Shown piece by piece: positions 14,219 to 23,142 of a stretch of DNA of 64,000 nucleotides (position 1 is its first letter; each line of letters starts with the position of its first letter). The notes below the pieces were generated by a model that saw nothing but the letters and a program-made list of their open reading frames with translations, was not told the DNA's origin and ran no database searches. Source of the DNA: an uncultured Eubacterium sp. (lineage in GTDB: Bacteria; Bacillota; Clostridia; Oscillospirales; Acutalibacteraceae); assembly GCA_934561395.1 (NCBI GenBank), contig CAKTGF010000003.1:124001-188000 (forward strand), in the 5' to 3' direction. The position numbers and the translations under genes are program-made.

Positions 14219-16231
14219 TTAATAGTCCATATTGTCGCTGTTATCATCGTAAGCGTCGCCTTGTGCAGCCGTTGTGTCGGTTGCTGCGGTGGCGGATTTG
14301 CTTGACGAAGCATCGCTGCTTGATGACGGTGCTGCAACGGTTGTGTTTTTCATAGCCTGCTTATGGCGAACAACCTTTGCATTATCAACGGTATCGTTAA
14401 TTGCCTTTTGGCACTTGTCAACAATAACAGCCTGTGAGCACTTGTAAAGATATTGCTTTGTGTTTTCAATAAAGAACATAATGTGGTAGCCGAACTTGGT
14501 TTTAACTATTCCCACATCGCCGTATTTTCTTGAAGAATCGGTTGCCCAATCCTCAAACTCCGTAACCATTTCGCCGAGAGCGGTGCCGCCGTAGTATCCG
14601 CCGTAGTTGCCCTGACCGCCTGATGAAACGCTGTAGGTATCGGTTGAATTTTTCTCTGCAAGGCGTGCAAAGGAATACTCTGTTTTGTCGCCCTCGTTAA
14701 ACTGCTTAAGCAGTGCGTCAGCCTGTTCCTTTGCCGAAGCCCAGGCAGCATCTGAATAAACGGTATTGCCCTCATCGTCGGTTGTGGAGTTGCCATCGTC
14801 CTCGGGAGCAATCAAAATGTGACGAACGGAATATACCTGGTCGTCAAGGAGCTTTGCCTCGCCTGTTTTTAAAACAACATAAACGATAGACTTGTCGCTG
14901 TCAACAACCGTGGTTAAATCGCCGGCCTTGTTTTCGTCGTTAAACAGCCATTCAAGGCCCTCCTGAGTAAAGCTTGTATCGTCAGAGGTCAATGAAGCCT
15001 CGCTGAAATTATCTGTAATTTCCTTAACAGCCTCATCCTCAGTTTTGTCATAATAGCTCATATACTCATTAACAAGAGCGGAGCATGCTGTGGGGATAAG
15101 CGATTTAAGCTTAGCCTTCTTTTTCTCAACTGTTTTTTCCTTTGAGATTTCGTCAATATATTCCTGCGATGATTTTTTAACGCTTTCAAGTGAGTTTTCA
15201 CTGTCTGCATCGTCATCTGCGGAATATTCAATCATCAAATAAGCAAAGGACTGAGCCTCGCAGATGCTCTTGTTATCATTGAAATAATTTTCAACCTCTT
15301 CGTTTGTTGCCTTTGTTTCAACAACATTTTGGTAATAATATCCCCTTGCAAGGTAGCTTTGATAAAGCATTTTCGCAATTGTTGCATAGCTGCAATAATC
15401 GCCGTAATTTTCGGCAATGTAGCCGTTAACATCATTTTTGTATTTATCATCCTTGCCTGCGGCAGAAACAATGCTGTCAAGGTTTGACTGTGCATCCTCC
15501 TTATCGTCGTCTGAAAGGGTTGCACCGGCATCCTTGGCCTTTTTGTAAAGGGATACCACATATTGAATTTGGTAAACGGTATCATCCTCAAATTTCTGCT
15601 GCCAGGTTATTGTTTTGCCGTCATCATCGGTTGTGGTTTGCTTTGAATAATCCTTTGTGGTGTCAATACCGTAGGAATCGGCATACTGGATATAATCCTT
15701 AACAATGCTGTTGTAGTAGAAATTATACATACCGACCGAAACGCCCACGCCGTCAACGGTTAATGCGGTGTTGCCGGGGGTCATTGTTTCGGCGTCAATA
15801 TATTTTTCAAATTCATATTCCGAGGTTGAGGTGCTGTCGGTGCTTGAGCTATCGCTTGCAACATACTTAGCCGTTAAGGGCAGCCTGTAATACCTGATAC
15901 CCAAATACGAGCAAACGCCGATAGCGGCCACAACCAATATTGCGGCAATCAAAAACTTGGTGGTGTTTGAAGAATCACGCTTCTTCGCTGCTGTGCTTGT
16001 TGCCCTTGCGTTATATTTCTCCTTGGATTTTTCCCGTTCCTTATCCTCAGGCTTATCATTCTTTTTGCCGGGTATTTCAATTTCGAACTCGCCGTTTTCA
16101 AGCAATGTATTCTCAAGAGTGGGGGCCTTTGCCTCAAACTCCCAGCTATCATTGCTTTCATAACCGGGCTCGCTTACTTTACCCTCTGAACCTACCTGCT
16201 GTTCATCAAGGTTTTTTAAATCGTCCTTCAT
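14219..16231 (-). CDS. Membrane-anchored PpiC-type peptidyl-prolyl isomerase (foldase) 2
   Basis: 670 residues, a paralogue of the next gene, with the same plan: an acidic/basic cytosolic N-terminus (1-90), a membrane helix (TTKFLIAAILVVAAIGVCSY), a SurA-like helical domain and a C-terminal PpiC domain (VRHILIAPEDD ... FARLAEKNSTDTYSVSSGGQGNYGG ... GYHIMFF). A Ser/Asp-rich low-complexity tail follows (SSSSDASSSKSATAATDTT). It probably assists folding of secreted proteins such as those in the 43-60 kb island. A strong promoter and AGGAGCG ribosome-binding site precede the ATG. Confidence 0.88.
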   Translation of the reverse strand: MKDDLKNLDEQQVGSEGKVSEPGYESNDSWEFEAKAPTLENTLLENGEFEIEIPGKKNDKPEDKEREKSKEKYNARATSTAAKKRDSSNTTKFLIAAILVVAAIGVCSYLGIRYYRLPLTAKYVASDSSSTDSTSTSEYEFEKYIDAETMTPGNTALTVDGVGVSVGMYNFYYNSIVKDYIQYADSYGIDTTKDYSKQTTTDDDGKTITWQQKFEDDTVYQIQYVVSLYKKAKDAGATLSDDDKEDAQSNLDSIVSAAGKDDKYKNDVNGYIAENYGDYCSYATIAKMLYQSYLARGYYYQNVVETKATNEEVENYFNDNKSICEAQSFAYLMIEYSADDDADSENSLESVKKSSQEYIDEISKEKTVEKKKAKLKSLIPTACSALVNEYMSYYDKTEDEAVKEITDNFSEASLTSDDTSFTQEGLEWLFNDENKAGDLTTVVDSDKSIVYVVLKTGEAKLLDDQVYSVRHILIAPEDDGNSTTDDEGNTVYSDAAWASAKEQADALLKQFNEGDKTEYSFARLAEKNSTDTYSVSSGGQGNYGGYYGGTALGEMVTEFEDWATDSSRKYGDVGIVKTKFGYHIMFFIENTKQYLYKCSQAVIVDKCQKAINDTVDNAKVVRHKQAMKNTTVAAPSSSSDASSSKSATAATDTTAAQGDAYDDNSDNMDY

Positions 16232-16277
16232 AATTACGCTCCTATAATAAGATGATTTTTACAGAATGTATTAGGTA

Positions 16278-16306
16278 ATTATACTATATATTTTAAAATA
16301 ATGCAA
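16278..16306 (-). promoter_or_regulatory. Promoter of foldase 2
   Basis: TTGCAT, 17-bp spacer and a consensus TATAAT on the minus strand, 46 bases upstream of the ATG at 16231. It is divergent from the plus-strand promoter at 16404. Confidence 0.75.
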
Positions 16307-16403
16307 CCGTCAAACCCTTGTATTTTATTGAATATATATTAATAAAAATTAAATTTTTCATAAAATTTTACTCATATAGCAATATTTTAAAATTGTTAAT
16401 AAC

Positions 16404-16432
16404 TTGCACAAAATGTAAATATGTGATATTAT
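16404..16432 (+). promoter_or_regulatory. Promoter of the O-antigen-ligase-like gene
   Basis: TTGCAC, 17-bp spacer and TATTAT on the plus strand, 59 bases upstream of the ATG at 16492. Confidence 0.65.
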
Positions 16433-16491
16433 TTTGTTGTTATAAACATAAAAATGTTGATAGTACCCATTTTCACAAAGGATGTGAAGCA

Positions 16492-17853
16492 ATGACATCA
16501 TTGTCAAAAGTGAAAACGGACAAAAAGATTTATATCGGTACTTTAATCACATTGGGTGTGTCAATGCTTATGCCCGAATACATTGCACCGATTTTTATTT
16601 TTGTCCTTTACATAATGTTTTTAAAGGCCTTTAAGGCAAGCGGCAGGAACGCAAGGCTTGGCACCATGGGCAAGGTGTTTTTTGCATATACGGTGTATAT
16701 GCTTGTTTCCTCGATTTGGAGCAAAAGCCACCTTATGTCAGCCCTGGTGGCACTGCTGTGGATGGGCTGCCTGCTGGGCTATATTCTTGTTGCAAACATA
16801 ATAAACACTGAGGATAAGCTGAAAAAGTCAATAATGGCTATGAGCATATCCGCAGGGGTAATAGGTTTTATTGCGGTAATCGAAATGATCACATACAACC
16901 TTACAATCCATTTTGATTGGTTTAACTTTTTGTTCCCCAACCCGTTTTATTGGAATGTTAACCGCTATTTCTTTGAGCTTTTGCCCATTGATGTAATCAA
17001 TTATATTTTTGCGTCAAGGGCCTCTGCCACATTTGATAATCCGCTGATTTTGGCAACATATTTATCAATTGCCGCACCGTTTTCAGCTTACGGCTCGGTG
17101 CACTTAAACGGCTCGGCTGACAGAAAAATATGCCGACTTTGCTTTTTGTTTGCGGTAGGCGGCTTAATCTGCACCGGCTCCAGAAGCTCATATATCGGAA
17201 TTGCCGCATCCCTTTTAATTTTACTTGTCAGCAACCGAAAGGTGTTTAAAAAGCTTTTCCCCTTTGCGGCATTTTTGGTAATAGCTGTACCTGCGGGCTT
17301 GCTTTTAAGATACAGCAACACATCAAGCCTTGATTTTTCGGCATCAACCGCAAACAGGGTTTACATTTGGCAGTCCTGCTGGGACCTTTTCCTTAAAAAG
17401 CCCATTTTCGGTTTGGGTGCAGGCACCGAAAACATACACCAGGAGCTGATAAACAACTACGGCGTTTATAACCGCTCCCACGCACACAACCTGTTTTTGG
17501 AAATGCTGACCGAGGGCGGCATAATCGGCTTTGCATTTGTATGTGCAATTATTTTTCTTATAGGAAAAAGTCTTGGAGTAATTTTCCGTGCAAAAAATAA
17601 AGCATACAGGCAATACGGAGTTTTATACCTTTCCTCATTAGTTGGATTTTTTGTTATGTCAATAACGGAATTTACACTGCAAAGCGCAAAAGAGCTGATG
17701 ATTTTATTCTTCCTTTTGGGTTTGATTGAGGCAAGCATGAGAATAGTAACTAACACCGTTCAAATGGCACCCGATGAGGCAATTACCTATGAGGAAATAC
17801 CCGACCGGGCTGTTGTTGGCGCTGAAAGCGAGCAGGCTGTAACAACAGAATAA
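16492..17853 (+). CDS. O-antigen ligase / Wzy-type polymerase family protein
   Basis: 453 residues with 10 or more membrane helices and the Wzy_C signature in its large late loop: IFGLGAGTENIHQELINNYG, then SHAHNLFLEMLTEGGIIGFA. Family members polymerise or transfer lipid-linked glycans on the outer face of the membrane. Here the product is probably a capsule, wall polysaccharide or spore-surface glycan. I chose the ATG giving MTSLSKVKTDK because AAAGGATG precedes it; an upstream in-frame ATG lies in the promoter. It is the lone plus-strand gene inside a minus-strand sporulation block. No glycosyltransferases adjoin it. Confidence 0.82.
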   Translation: MTSLSKVKTDKKIYIGTLITLGVSMLMPEYIAPIFIFVLYIMFLKAFKASGRNARLGTMGKVFFAYTVYMLVSSIWSKSHLMSALVALLWMGCLLGYILVANIINTEDKLKKSIMAMSISAGVIGFIAVIEMITYNLTIHFDWFNFLFPNPFYWNVNRYFFELLPIDVINYIFASRASATFDNPLILATYLSIAAPFSAYGSVHLNGSADRKICRLCFLFAVGGLICTGSRSSYIGIAASLLILLVSNRKVFKKLFPFAAFLVIAVPAGLLLRYSNTSSLDFSASTANRVYIWQSCWDLFLKKPIFGLGAGTENIHQELINNYGVYNRSHAHNLFLEMLTEGGIIGFAFVCAIIFLIGKSLGVIFRAKNKAYRQYGVLYLSSLVGFFVMSITEFTLQSAKELMILFFLLGLIEASMRIVTNTVQMAPDEAITYEEIPDRAVVGAESEQAVTTE

Positions 17854-17859
17854 AAAATA

Positions 17860-17910
17860 AAAGGCTTGGGCATATCACATAAAAGTATGCGGTATGACAC
17901 CCAAGCCTTT
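17860..17910. terminator. Bidirectional terminator between O-ligase gene and rqcP
   Basis: The arms AAAGGCTTGGG/CCCAAGCCTTT enclose a 29-base loop. T-rich sequence follows on the minus strand, and the right arm overlaps the rqcP stop codon. Confidence 0.75.
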
Positions 17911-18148
17911 ATATTATTTCATACATTTTTAAGGCATCCTCTTTAAGAGCGTGCTCGTTAATTTCAAGCACCTTGTAGCTGCGCTGATTTTGCCCCAGCG
18001 AAACCTTGATGACATCGCCCACCTTAACATCATAGGAGGCACGGGCGATTTTTCCGTTAACCTCAACCTTGCCGGCGTCGCAAGCCTCGTTAGCTACGGT
18101 GCGTCGCTTTATAATCCGTGATACCTTAAGATATTTATCTAAACGCAT
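17909..18148 (-). CDS. rqcP: S4-domain RNA-binding protein RqcP (YabO/Hsp15 type)
   Basis: 79 residues, essentially one S4 RNA-binding domain: MRLDKYLKVSRIIKRRTVA, then GKVEVNGKIARASYDVKVGD. In Firmicutes this protein works with RqcH on stalled 50S subunits, adding alanine tails in ribosome-associated quality control. The start chosen (MRLDKY, with AAAGG upstream) matches the family; a longer reading would translate the hup terminator. It normally sits beside yabP. Here the O-ligase and foldase genes intervene. Confidence 0.92.
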   Translation of the reverse strand: MRLDKYLKVSRIIKRRTVANEACDAGKVEVNGKIARASYDVKVGDVIKVSLGQNQRSYKVLEINEHALKEDALKMYEII

Positions 18149-18161
18149 TTTAATACCTTTC

Positions 18162-18195
18162 AAAAATGGGCGCCGCAACAACGACGCCCATTTTT
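18162..18195 (-). terminator. Hairpin between hup and rqcP
   Basis: AAAAATGGGCG/CGCCCATTTTT stem with a 12-base loop and a run of T on the minus strand, 18 bases after the hup stop. It probably lowers rqcP expression relative to abundant HU. Confidence 0.8.
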
Positions 18196-18212
18196 TGTAA
18201 TAATATTTACTC

Positions 18213-18488
18213 TTACTTATTGATAGCATCCTTAAGAGCCTTGCCTGCCTTGAATGCAGGAGCCTTTGATGCAGCAATTTGGATTGTTTCCTTAGTAAGT
18301 GGGTTGATACCTGTGCGAGCTGCACGCTCTTTAACGCTGAAGGTACCGAAACCAACAAGAGCAATCTTATCGCCCTCTGCAAGAGCCTCTGTAATAGCAT
18401 CAAGTGTTGCTGAAACAGCAGCCTCTGCCTCTTTCTTTGAAAGTTCTGCTTTAGCAGCTACAGCTGCTACGAGTTCAGTTTTATTCAT
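18213..18488 (-). CDS. hup: HU-family nucleoid protein
   Basis: 91 residues with the standard HU fold: MNKTELVAAVAAKAELSKKE, the dimer core, and the DNA-binding arm GFGTFSVKERAARTGINPLTKE. It bends and compacts DNA as a dimer. It lies between mazG and rqcP with GGAGGAA upstream, 17 bases after mazG, so it is co-transcribed. The following hairpin may allow a short abundant hup message. Confidence 0.97.
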   Translation of the reverse strand: MNKTELVAAVAAKAELSKKEAEAAVSATLDAITEALAEGDKIALVGFGTFSVKERAARTGINPLTKETIQIAASKAPAFKAGKALKDAINK

Positions 18489-18505
18489 TATAAAATTCCT
18501 CCATT

Positions 18506-19318
18506 TTACCGATTACTCGGTGTAATTTTCTTAGCCTCGTCCCACAATGTGTTTAGCTCATCAATTGTTGATTCATGTATATTGATGCTGTTTTCCTTCG
18601 CTAATTTTTCAAGCTGACTAAACCTTGATAGAAACTTATCCGTTGCATGGGTAAGTGCCTCCTCACTATCAAGGTTTAAAAAGCGCGACATGTTAACGCA
18701 GGAAAACAACACATCGCCAAATTCATCCGCAATTTCGGAGCTGTCATTATGGTCCATTGCTGATTTTAACTCATTAATCTCCTCATACAGCTTATCAATT
18801 GCACCGTCGATGCTATCCCAATCAAAGCCGACCTTTGCAGCCTTATGCTGTATTTTTTGCGCTCTCATTAAGGCGGGTAATTCACGAGGAACGCTGAGCA
18901 TAGACTCGCTTTGGGTTTTCATCCCCTTTGACTTAAGCTTGGCGGCATCCCAACTGTCTAATGCCTGTGCCGTATTTTCCGCCACCGTATCGCCAAACAC
19001 ATGGGGATGGCGAACAACAAGCTTTTTAACAATGTCGTTTGCAACATCGTTAAAATCAAAATTGCCCTTTTCTCTTTCCATTTCAGCGTGCAAAGCCACC
19101 TGAAGCAAAATATCCCCAAGCTCCTCCCTGAGCATTTCAGGGCTTTGCTTGTTTATTGCCTCAACAACCTCATAGGTTTCCTCAATAAAATTCTTTTTTA
19201 TTGATTCGTGGGTTTGCTCTCTGTCCCAAGGGCAACCGCCCGGAGCACGAAGAACAGTAACTATTTTAACCAGGTCATCAATATTGTAATTATCTTTAAT
19301 TTCAAAGTCAACTGACAT
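18506..19318 (-). CDS. mazG: Nucleoside triphosphate pyrophosphohydrolase MazG
   Basis: About 270 residues with the two MazG domains. The N-terminal one carries RAPGGCPWDREQTHESI, EETYEVVEAI and EELGDILLQV. The C-terminal one carries GFDWDSIDGAIDKLYEEINEL and EIADEFGDVLFSCVN, with the EExxE and ExxD metal-binding motifs visible in both. It hydrolyses non-canonical or excess NTPs to NMP and pyrophosphate. It is the YabN equivalent but lacks the N-terminal tetrapyrrole-methylase domain of Bacillus YabN. The start may be ATG at 19318 or TTG two codons earlier. Confidence 0.93.
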   Translation of the reverse strand: MSVDFEIKDNYNIDDLVKIVTVLRAPGGCPWDREQTHESIKKNFIEETYEVVEAINKQSPEMLREELGDILLQVALHAEMEREKGNFDFNDVANDIVKKLVVRHPHVFGDTVAENTAQALDSWDAAKLKSKGMKTQSESMLSVPRELPALMRAQKIQHKAAKVGFDWDSIDGAIDKLYEEINELKSAMDHNDSSEIADEFGDVLFSCVNMSRFLNLDSEEALTHATDKFLSRFSQLEKLAKENSINIHESTIDELNTLWDEAKKITPSNR

Positions 19319-19375
19319 ACCCAATACTGCTCTTTCGATTAATATATGCGAACCATTAAAAATTCGACTATAAGA

Positions 19376-19404
19376 ATAATACTATATTTTGGTTGATTTT
19401 TCAA
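19376..19404 (-). promoter_or_regulatory. mazG-hup-rqcP promoter
   Basis: TTGAAA, 17-bp spacer and TATTAT on the minus strand, in the spacer between spoVB and mazG. Confidence 0.7.
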
Positions 19405-19409
19405 GTATT

Positions 19410-21089
19410 TTACGTGCTTTTTTTACGCCTGATAGTATAAAAAAATCCCCTAAAATTCAGCGTTTTTAACAAAATGCACAAGATAATGAACAGAACGGCA
19501 AAAACCACTGTTTTTATCAATAAATTGACAAAAATTCCGCCAAAATCGGGCAATATCGTCATTAAAGGCTCAAAAAATGCCACCGAAAGGGCAAAAACCG
19601 CCATGGGCTTTATGATTGAGGAGAATACCTTGACCCTTACGCCCGTTTGCTTTTTGAACATCCGAATATTCATAATCAGCATTACAAAATAGCTTATTCC
19701 CTCTGCCGCAACAGCGCCCGTAAGCATCAGCGGAGTAAATCTTATAAGCACAATATTCAAAATAACTCTTATTATTCCCGACACTATGTAGGATTTAATT
19801 GAAAGTTGCGGATAACCGATTGCCTGCACGGAAAATACCGCAACACCGGAAAGGGATAAAAACACAACAATAAATCCGCAGGCAACCACAAGGCTGCCGC
19901 TGCCGTATGCTATTTCAGGGGAGGAGCTGTATAAAAGCCCCAACATATCCTTTCCGCAGCAAACAAGCAGCCCGCCCCCTAAAAGCGAAAGCAAGGAGGT
20001 GTATCGTAAAATATTGTTAATTTGCCCTGTAAGCTCATCATTGTTTTTTGTTTCAAAAGCAGCACTGATAACGGGCACGGCACAAATACCCAACGCCATG
20101 GTAATGCCGGGCACAAGATTTTTAAAATCCAATGCGGCACTGTAAAGGCCGTAGGCGTAGGTGGTTAAATCCTCACGGGCTATTTGTGCGCCCCCAGGCA
20201 TAACATAAGTCCCCTGCAAGGCGGATAATTGCAGCTTTGAAAGTGAGTGCTGAATTGACGATGTACCCAAAAACTGAAAAAAGCCCTGAACGGCACTGCT
20301 GAACATAATGGGCAGCGCCAAGGAAATAAGCTCGCAGCGAGCCTCCTTAACAGGCAGCTTTTCATAACCGGGCTTTTTTTCACGGTTAATCAGGTTATAT
20401 ATCTGCACATACAAAAGGCTGACTATCGAGCCCAGCATAACCCCCAGCATTGCAAAGGCGGAGGTAAAGGGGTAAATATAGCTTAGCGCCTGGGTTTCGT
20501 TTTGAAATAAGTTGCCGAATATCATACCTGTTTTTAGATACGAATTATACATATAAGCCATTGACATTTTTGAAAGCAGCAGCCCAAAAATCAGTTTAAA
20601 AAGTGCCTCGATAAATTGTGAGCCCGAGGTGGGCACCATATCCATATATCCTTCATAAAAAGCACGGTATGACGCCGCCATGCAGGAAAACAGCACGCTT
20701 GGGGCAAGCACCAAAATTGTATAAACGCTTTGGGGCGCAGCCGCAATATAAACTGCGTAGGGATATGCCAAAAGCAGCATTATGCCCATGCCTGCAAAGC
20801 CAACGGCGGCAAACAGCCTGAACGACGCCTTTTTAAGCCCCCAAAGCATAATTGAATTGCCGCTTGCATTATATTTGCTCACAAGTCTTGACAGCGCAAC
20901 AGGCAAAGCGCCCATGGTTATTGCGTGAATGGGCATGCACAAATTGTAGGCGGCGGCAAAATATCCTCTGCCCACTGCGCCGATAAATGCGGTTAAAGGT
21001 ATTTTATAAACCGCCCCTATAATCTTAACGATAACAGAGGTTAAAACCATAATAAAGGCTGATGACAAATATTTAGACTTAGTATTCAC
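19410..21089 (-). CDS. spoVB: SpoVB/YabM-type polysaccharide flippase (MOP superfamily)
   Basis: About 559 residues with 13-14 membrane helices and the family opening KSKYLSSAFIMVLTSVIVKIIGAVYKIPLTAFIG. Related proteins (SpoVB, MurJ, YabM) flip lipid-linked precursors; SpoVB is needed for spore cortex peptidoglycan. The neighbours mazG and yabP/yabQ support a sporulation role. The start taken is GTG (VNTKSKY) with GGTGG upstream. The longer reading from ATG at 21131 would start inside the preceding terminator. SpoVB and YabM are hard to separate from sequence alone. Confidence 0.85.
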   Translation of the reverse strand: MNTKSKYLSSAFIMVLTSVIVKIIGAVYKIPLTAFIGAVGRGYFAAAYNLCMPIHAITMGALPVALSRLVSKYNASGNSIMLWGLKKASFRLFAAVGFAGMGIMLLLAYPYAVYIAAAPQSVYTILVLAPSVLFSCMAASYRAFYEGYMDMVPTSGSQFIEALFKLIFGLLLSKMSMAYMYNSYLKTGMIFGNLFQNETQALSYIYPFTSAFAMLGVMLGSIVSLLYVQIYNLINREKKPGYEKLPVKEARCELISLALPIMFSSAVQGFFQFLGTSSIQHSLSKLQLSALQGTYVMPGGAQIAREDLTTYAYGLYSAALDFKNLVPGITMALGICAVPVISAAFETKNNDELTGQINNILRYTSLLSLLGGGLLVCCGKDMLGLLYSSSPEIAYGSGSLVVACGFIVVFLSLSGVAVFSVQAIGYPQLSIKSYIVSGIIRVILNIVLIRFTPLMLTGAVAAEGISYFVMLIMNIRMFKKQTGVRVKVFSSIIKPMAVFALSVAFFEPLMTILPDFGGIFVNLLIKTVVFAVLFIILCILLKTLNFRGFFYTIRRKKST

Positions 21090-21111
21090 AAAACCACCGA
21101 CAGTAAAAAAA

Positions 21112-21138
21112 TAAAGCAATGCATACAGCATTGCTTTA
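21112..21138 (-). terminator. Terminator of the coiled-coil gene at 21163
   Basis: TAAAGCAATGC/GCATTGCTTTA, a perfect 11-bp stem with a 5-base loop and seven T on the minus strand. Confidence 0.88.
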
Positions 21139-21162
21139 AATTATATTATTTTTTTGTAAAAC

Positions 21163-21621
21163 TTATTCGTCGGCAGTTTCGCTTGCGGTGGTTTCAACCT
21201 CAACAGGGGCGCTGTCGGCAGGTGCCTGCTTTTCCTCAGCACTGTTTTCAACGGTCGCCTTGTCGCTGTATTTTGAAATCCCCTCAAGGAAGGCCTTTTT
21301 CAAATCCTCAATTTCGGCGTCAAGAATATCGCTTCTGCTGCGTTGCAACTGAATTTCGTCAATGCAGGCATTGATTTCCTCCTGCGGAACCTCGTGGCCC
21401 TCATACAAACCATATTGCAGCTTGCCATATTTTTCATAAGCCTTTACAAGCTTGGTTTTTGAATCAAGCAATTCAATTTTCTTTTTTGAAATTTCAAGCC
21501 TTTCGGCGCTTTTCTTGGCAGCATCCTCGGCATAGGCCTTTGTTTTTGACAACACATCGTCAAAATTGCCGCTTTTAGCGCTGTTTAAAACATCATCAAA
21601 AATACCCATATTATTATCCAT
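21163..21621 (-). CDS. Coiled-coil cytosolic protein, unknown function
   Basis: 152 residues: short N-terminal helices (MGIFDDVLNSAKSGNFDDVLSKTKAY), a long charged coiled coil (residues 30-125), a conserved-looking YGKLQYGLYEGHEV turn, and a disordered acidic tail. There is no signal peptide or metal motif. It is a single-gene unit with its own promoter and terminator. Similar short coiled-coil proteins with a YGxxxY centre occur widely in Clostridia, but I know no assigned function. Either ATG at 21621 or the one giving MGIFDD could be the start. Confidence 0.75.
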   Translation of the reverse strand: MDNNMGIFDDVLNSAKSGNFDDVLSKTKAYAEDAAKKSAERLEISKKKIELLDSKTKLVKAYEKYGKLQYGLYEGHEVPQEEINACIDEIQLQRSRSDILDAEIEDLKKAFLEGISKYSDKATVENSAEEKQAPADSAPVEVETTASETADE

Positions 21622-21665
21622 AGCCTTTCAAGATTAAAACATCTTAATATTCATAACTTGTTATC

Positions 21666-21694
21666 ATTATATTACAAATAGTAGTATATTGCAA
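21666..21694 (-). promoter_or_regulatory. Promoter of the coiled-coil gene
   Basis: TTGCAA, 17-bp spacer and consensus TATAAT on the minus strand, 45 bases upstream of the start. Confidence 0.75.
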
Positions 21695-21717
21695 TAGCAA
21701 ATTGTATATTTTTTTAA

Positions 21718-23142
21718 TTATTTGCTGTAAAAATCCAAAATTCCCTGCTTTTTTTCAAGCACCTGACTAAAATTATTAATGTATTCATAAGGGTATTTGT
21801 AATTATAAATTCTGTCAATATGCCCGGTTTGGGGATTTTTAAGCTTTGTGACCGCCCCTGCCCCTGCGGATAAAACCGTGTGGGTTTCGTCCATCATAAA
21901 CACATTATAAAGGCAGTCGAGCCCATTTTTGCACCAGCCCACATTTTCCAAATTACCCAGCGATTTGCTTTGGCGGTACATATAATAGGGGTAATAGCCT
22001 GCGCCCTTCAGCGCCTTGTAGGAATAATTGACCATATCATAGGCAAGCGCCTTTTGTGACAAATCGTAATATTCATTTTCGGTAACCAAAAATGCCGCAC
22101 TTTTCAGTGCAAGATTGTGCACGGTAATTGATTCCGCCCCAAGGTCAACGGCCTTATCAATGCTTTGCTTAAAGGTATCCAAATTATCGCCGTTAAGGCC
22201 TGCGATAAAATCCATATTAATGTTTTTAAAGCCGCACTCACGGGCAAGATAATAGGCGTCAACCGTTTGCTTTGAGGTGTGGCGGCGGCCTATTTTTTCA
22301 AGCACGCTGTCGCTGAAACTTTGGGGGTTAATACTGATACGCCCAACATTGTGCCTGAAAAGAGTATCAAGCTTTGCCTTTGTAACGGTATCGGGCCTGC
22401 CCGCCTCAACAGTATATTCCCTCAAGGTGCTCAAATCAAAATTTTGTTCGACTGTGCACAAAATTTTATCAAGCTGAGTGTCAGACAGGGTGGTAGGCGT
22501 ACCACCCCCAAAATAAATCGTTTCAAGTCTTAAGCCAAGGTCCCCTGCAATTTTTGCAATGCTCTTTAATTCATCACAAAGCAGGTTAACATAAGGCTCT
22601 ATTAAATCCGTTGCATTTTGAATACTGTGCGACACAAAGCTGCAATAAGAGCAGCGGCTGGGGCAAAAGGGTATTGAAACATACAGCGAAAACGAACTAT
22701 CCCTTGAAAGCTTAATAATTTCATTTTCGTGGTGCATAACCTCAACGGCAAGGTCAACCTTTTGCGGCTGCACCCTATCGTTTAAAAATTTTTGCCTTGC
22801 TGCCTCCTCGCCCACAGACTCAACCGTGGCATGCATAAGCCTTGCAGGGCGAACGCCGTACAAAATGCCCCAGGGCGGCTTAAACCCTGTGGCTTTAACT
22901 AATGTGTCAAACAGCAAAAGCGACAGCCTGTTGCAAACATCGTCATTTTCGCACACAGGCTCGCTGCCGCTTGTTTTGCTTGAAAATATATTTACATTTA
23001 CTGTAATAATTCGGTTATCAACTGCGGTTTCAACTGTAATGGGGTCGTCCCCCTCCCCTCTGATTTTCTCCAGGGGGAAAAACATTGTAACAATTTTTTG
23101 GGTATGATAGCCAAAGTCGTGGTTAATATTTTTTAAAATCAT
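21718..23142 (-). CDS. hemZ: Radical SAM coproporphyrinogen dehydrogenase-like protein HemZ
   Basis: 474 residues. The radical SAM cluster motif CPSRCSYCSF (CxxxCxxC) lies near the middle, after an N-terminal domain of about 160 residues typical of HemZ. The HemN-like blocks follow: ETIYFGGGTPTTLSD, EAGRPDT, RISINPQSFSD and MDFIAGL. HemN relatives oxidise coproporphyrinogen III anaerobically, but several HemZ/HemW proteins act as heme chaperones, so the exact reaction is open. It overlaps the MBL gene by 4 bases and is the last gene of the long his-recJ-rel operon. Confidence 0.85.
   Translation of the reverse strand: MILKNINHDFGYHTQKIVTMFFPLEKIRGEGDDPITVETAVDNRIITVNVNIFSSKTSGSEPVCENDDVCNRLSLLLFDTLVKATGFKPPWGILYGVRPARLMHATVESVGEEAARQKFLNDRVQPQKVDLAVEVMHHENEIIKLSRDSSFSLYVSIPFCPSRCSYCSFVSHSIQNATDLIEPYVNLLCDELKSIAKIAGDLGLRLETIYFGGGTPTTLSDTQLDKILCTVEQNFDLSTLREYTVEAGRPDTVTKAKLDTLFRHNVGRISINPQSFSDSVLEKIGRRHTSKQTVDAYYLARECGFKNINMDFIAGLNGDNLDTFKQSIDKAVDLGAESITVHNLALKSAAFLVTENEYYDLSQKALAYDMVNYSYKALKGAGYYPYYMYRQSKSLGNLENVGWCKNGLDCLYNVFMMDETHTVLSAGAGAVTKLKNPQTGHIDRIYNYKYPYEYINNFSQVLEKKQGILDFYSK

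Noticed and set aside
17909..18403. Longer 164-residue version of the S4 protein
   Set aside because: The extra 85 residues are low-complexity Leu/Arg sequence read through the hup terminator and hup in another frame. The 79-residue form matches the family.
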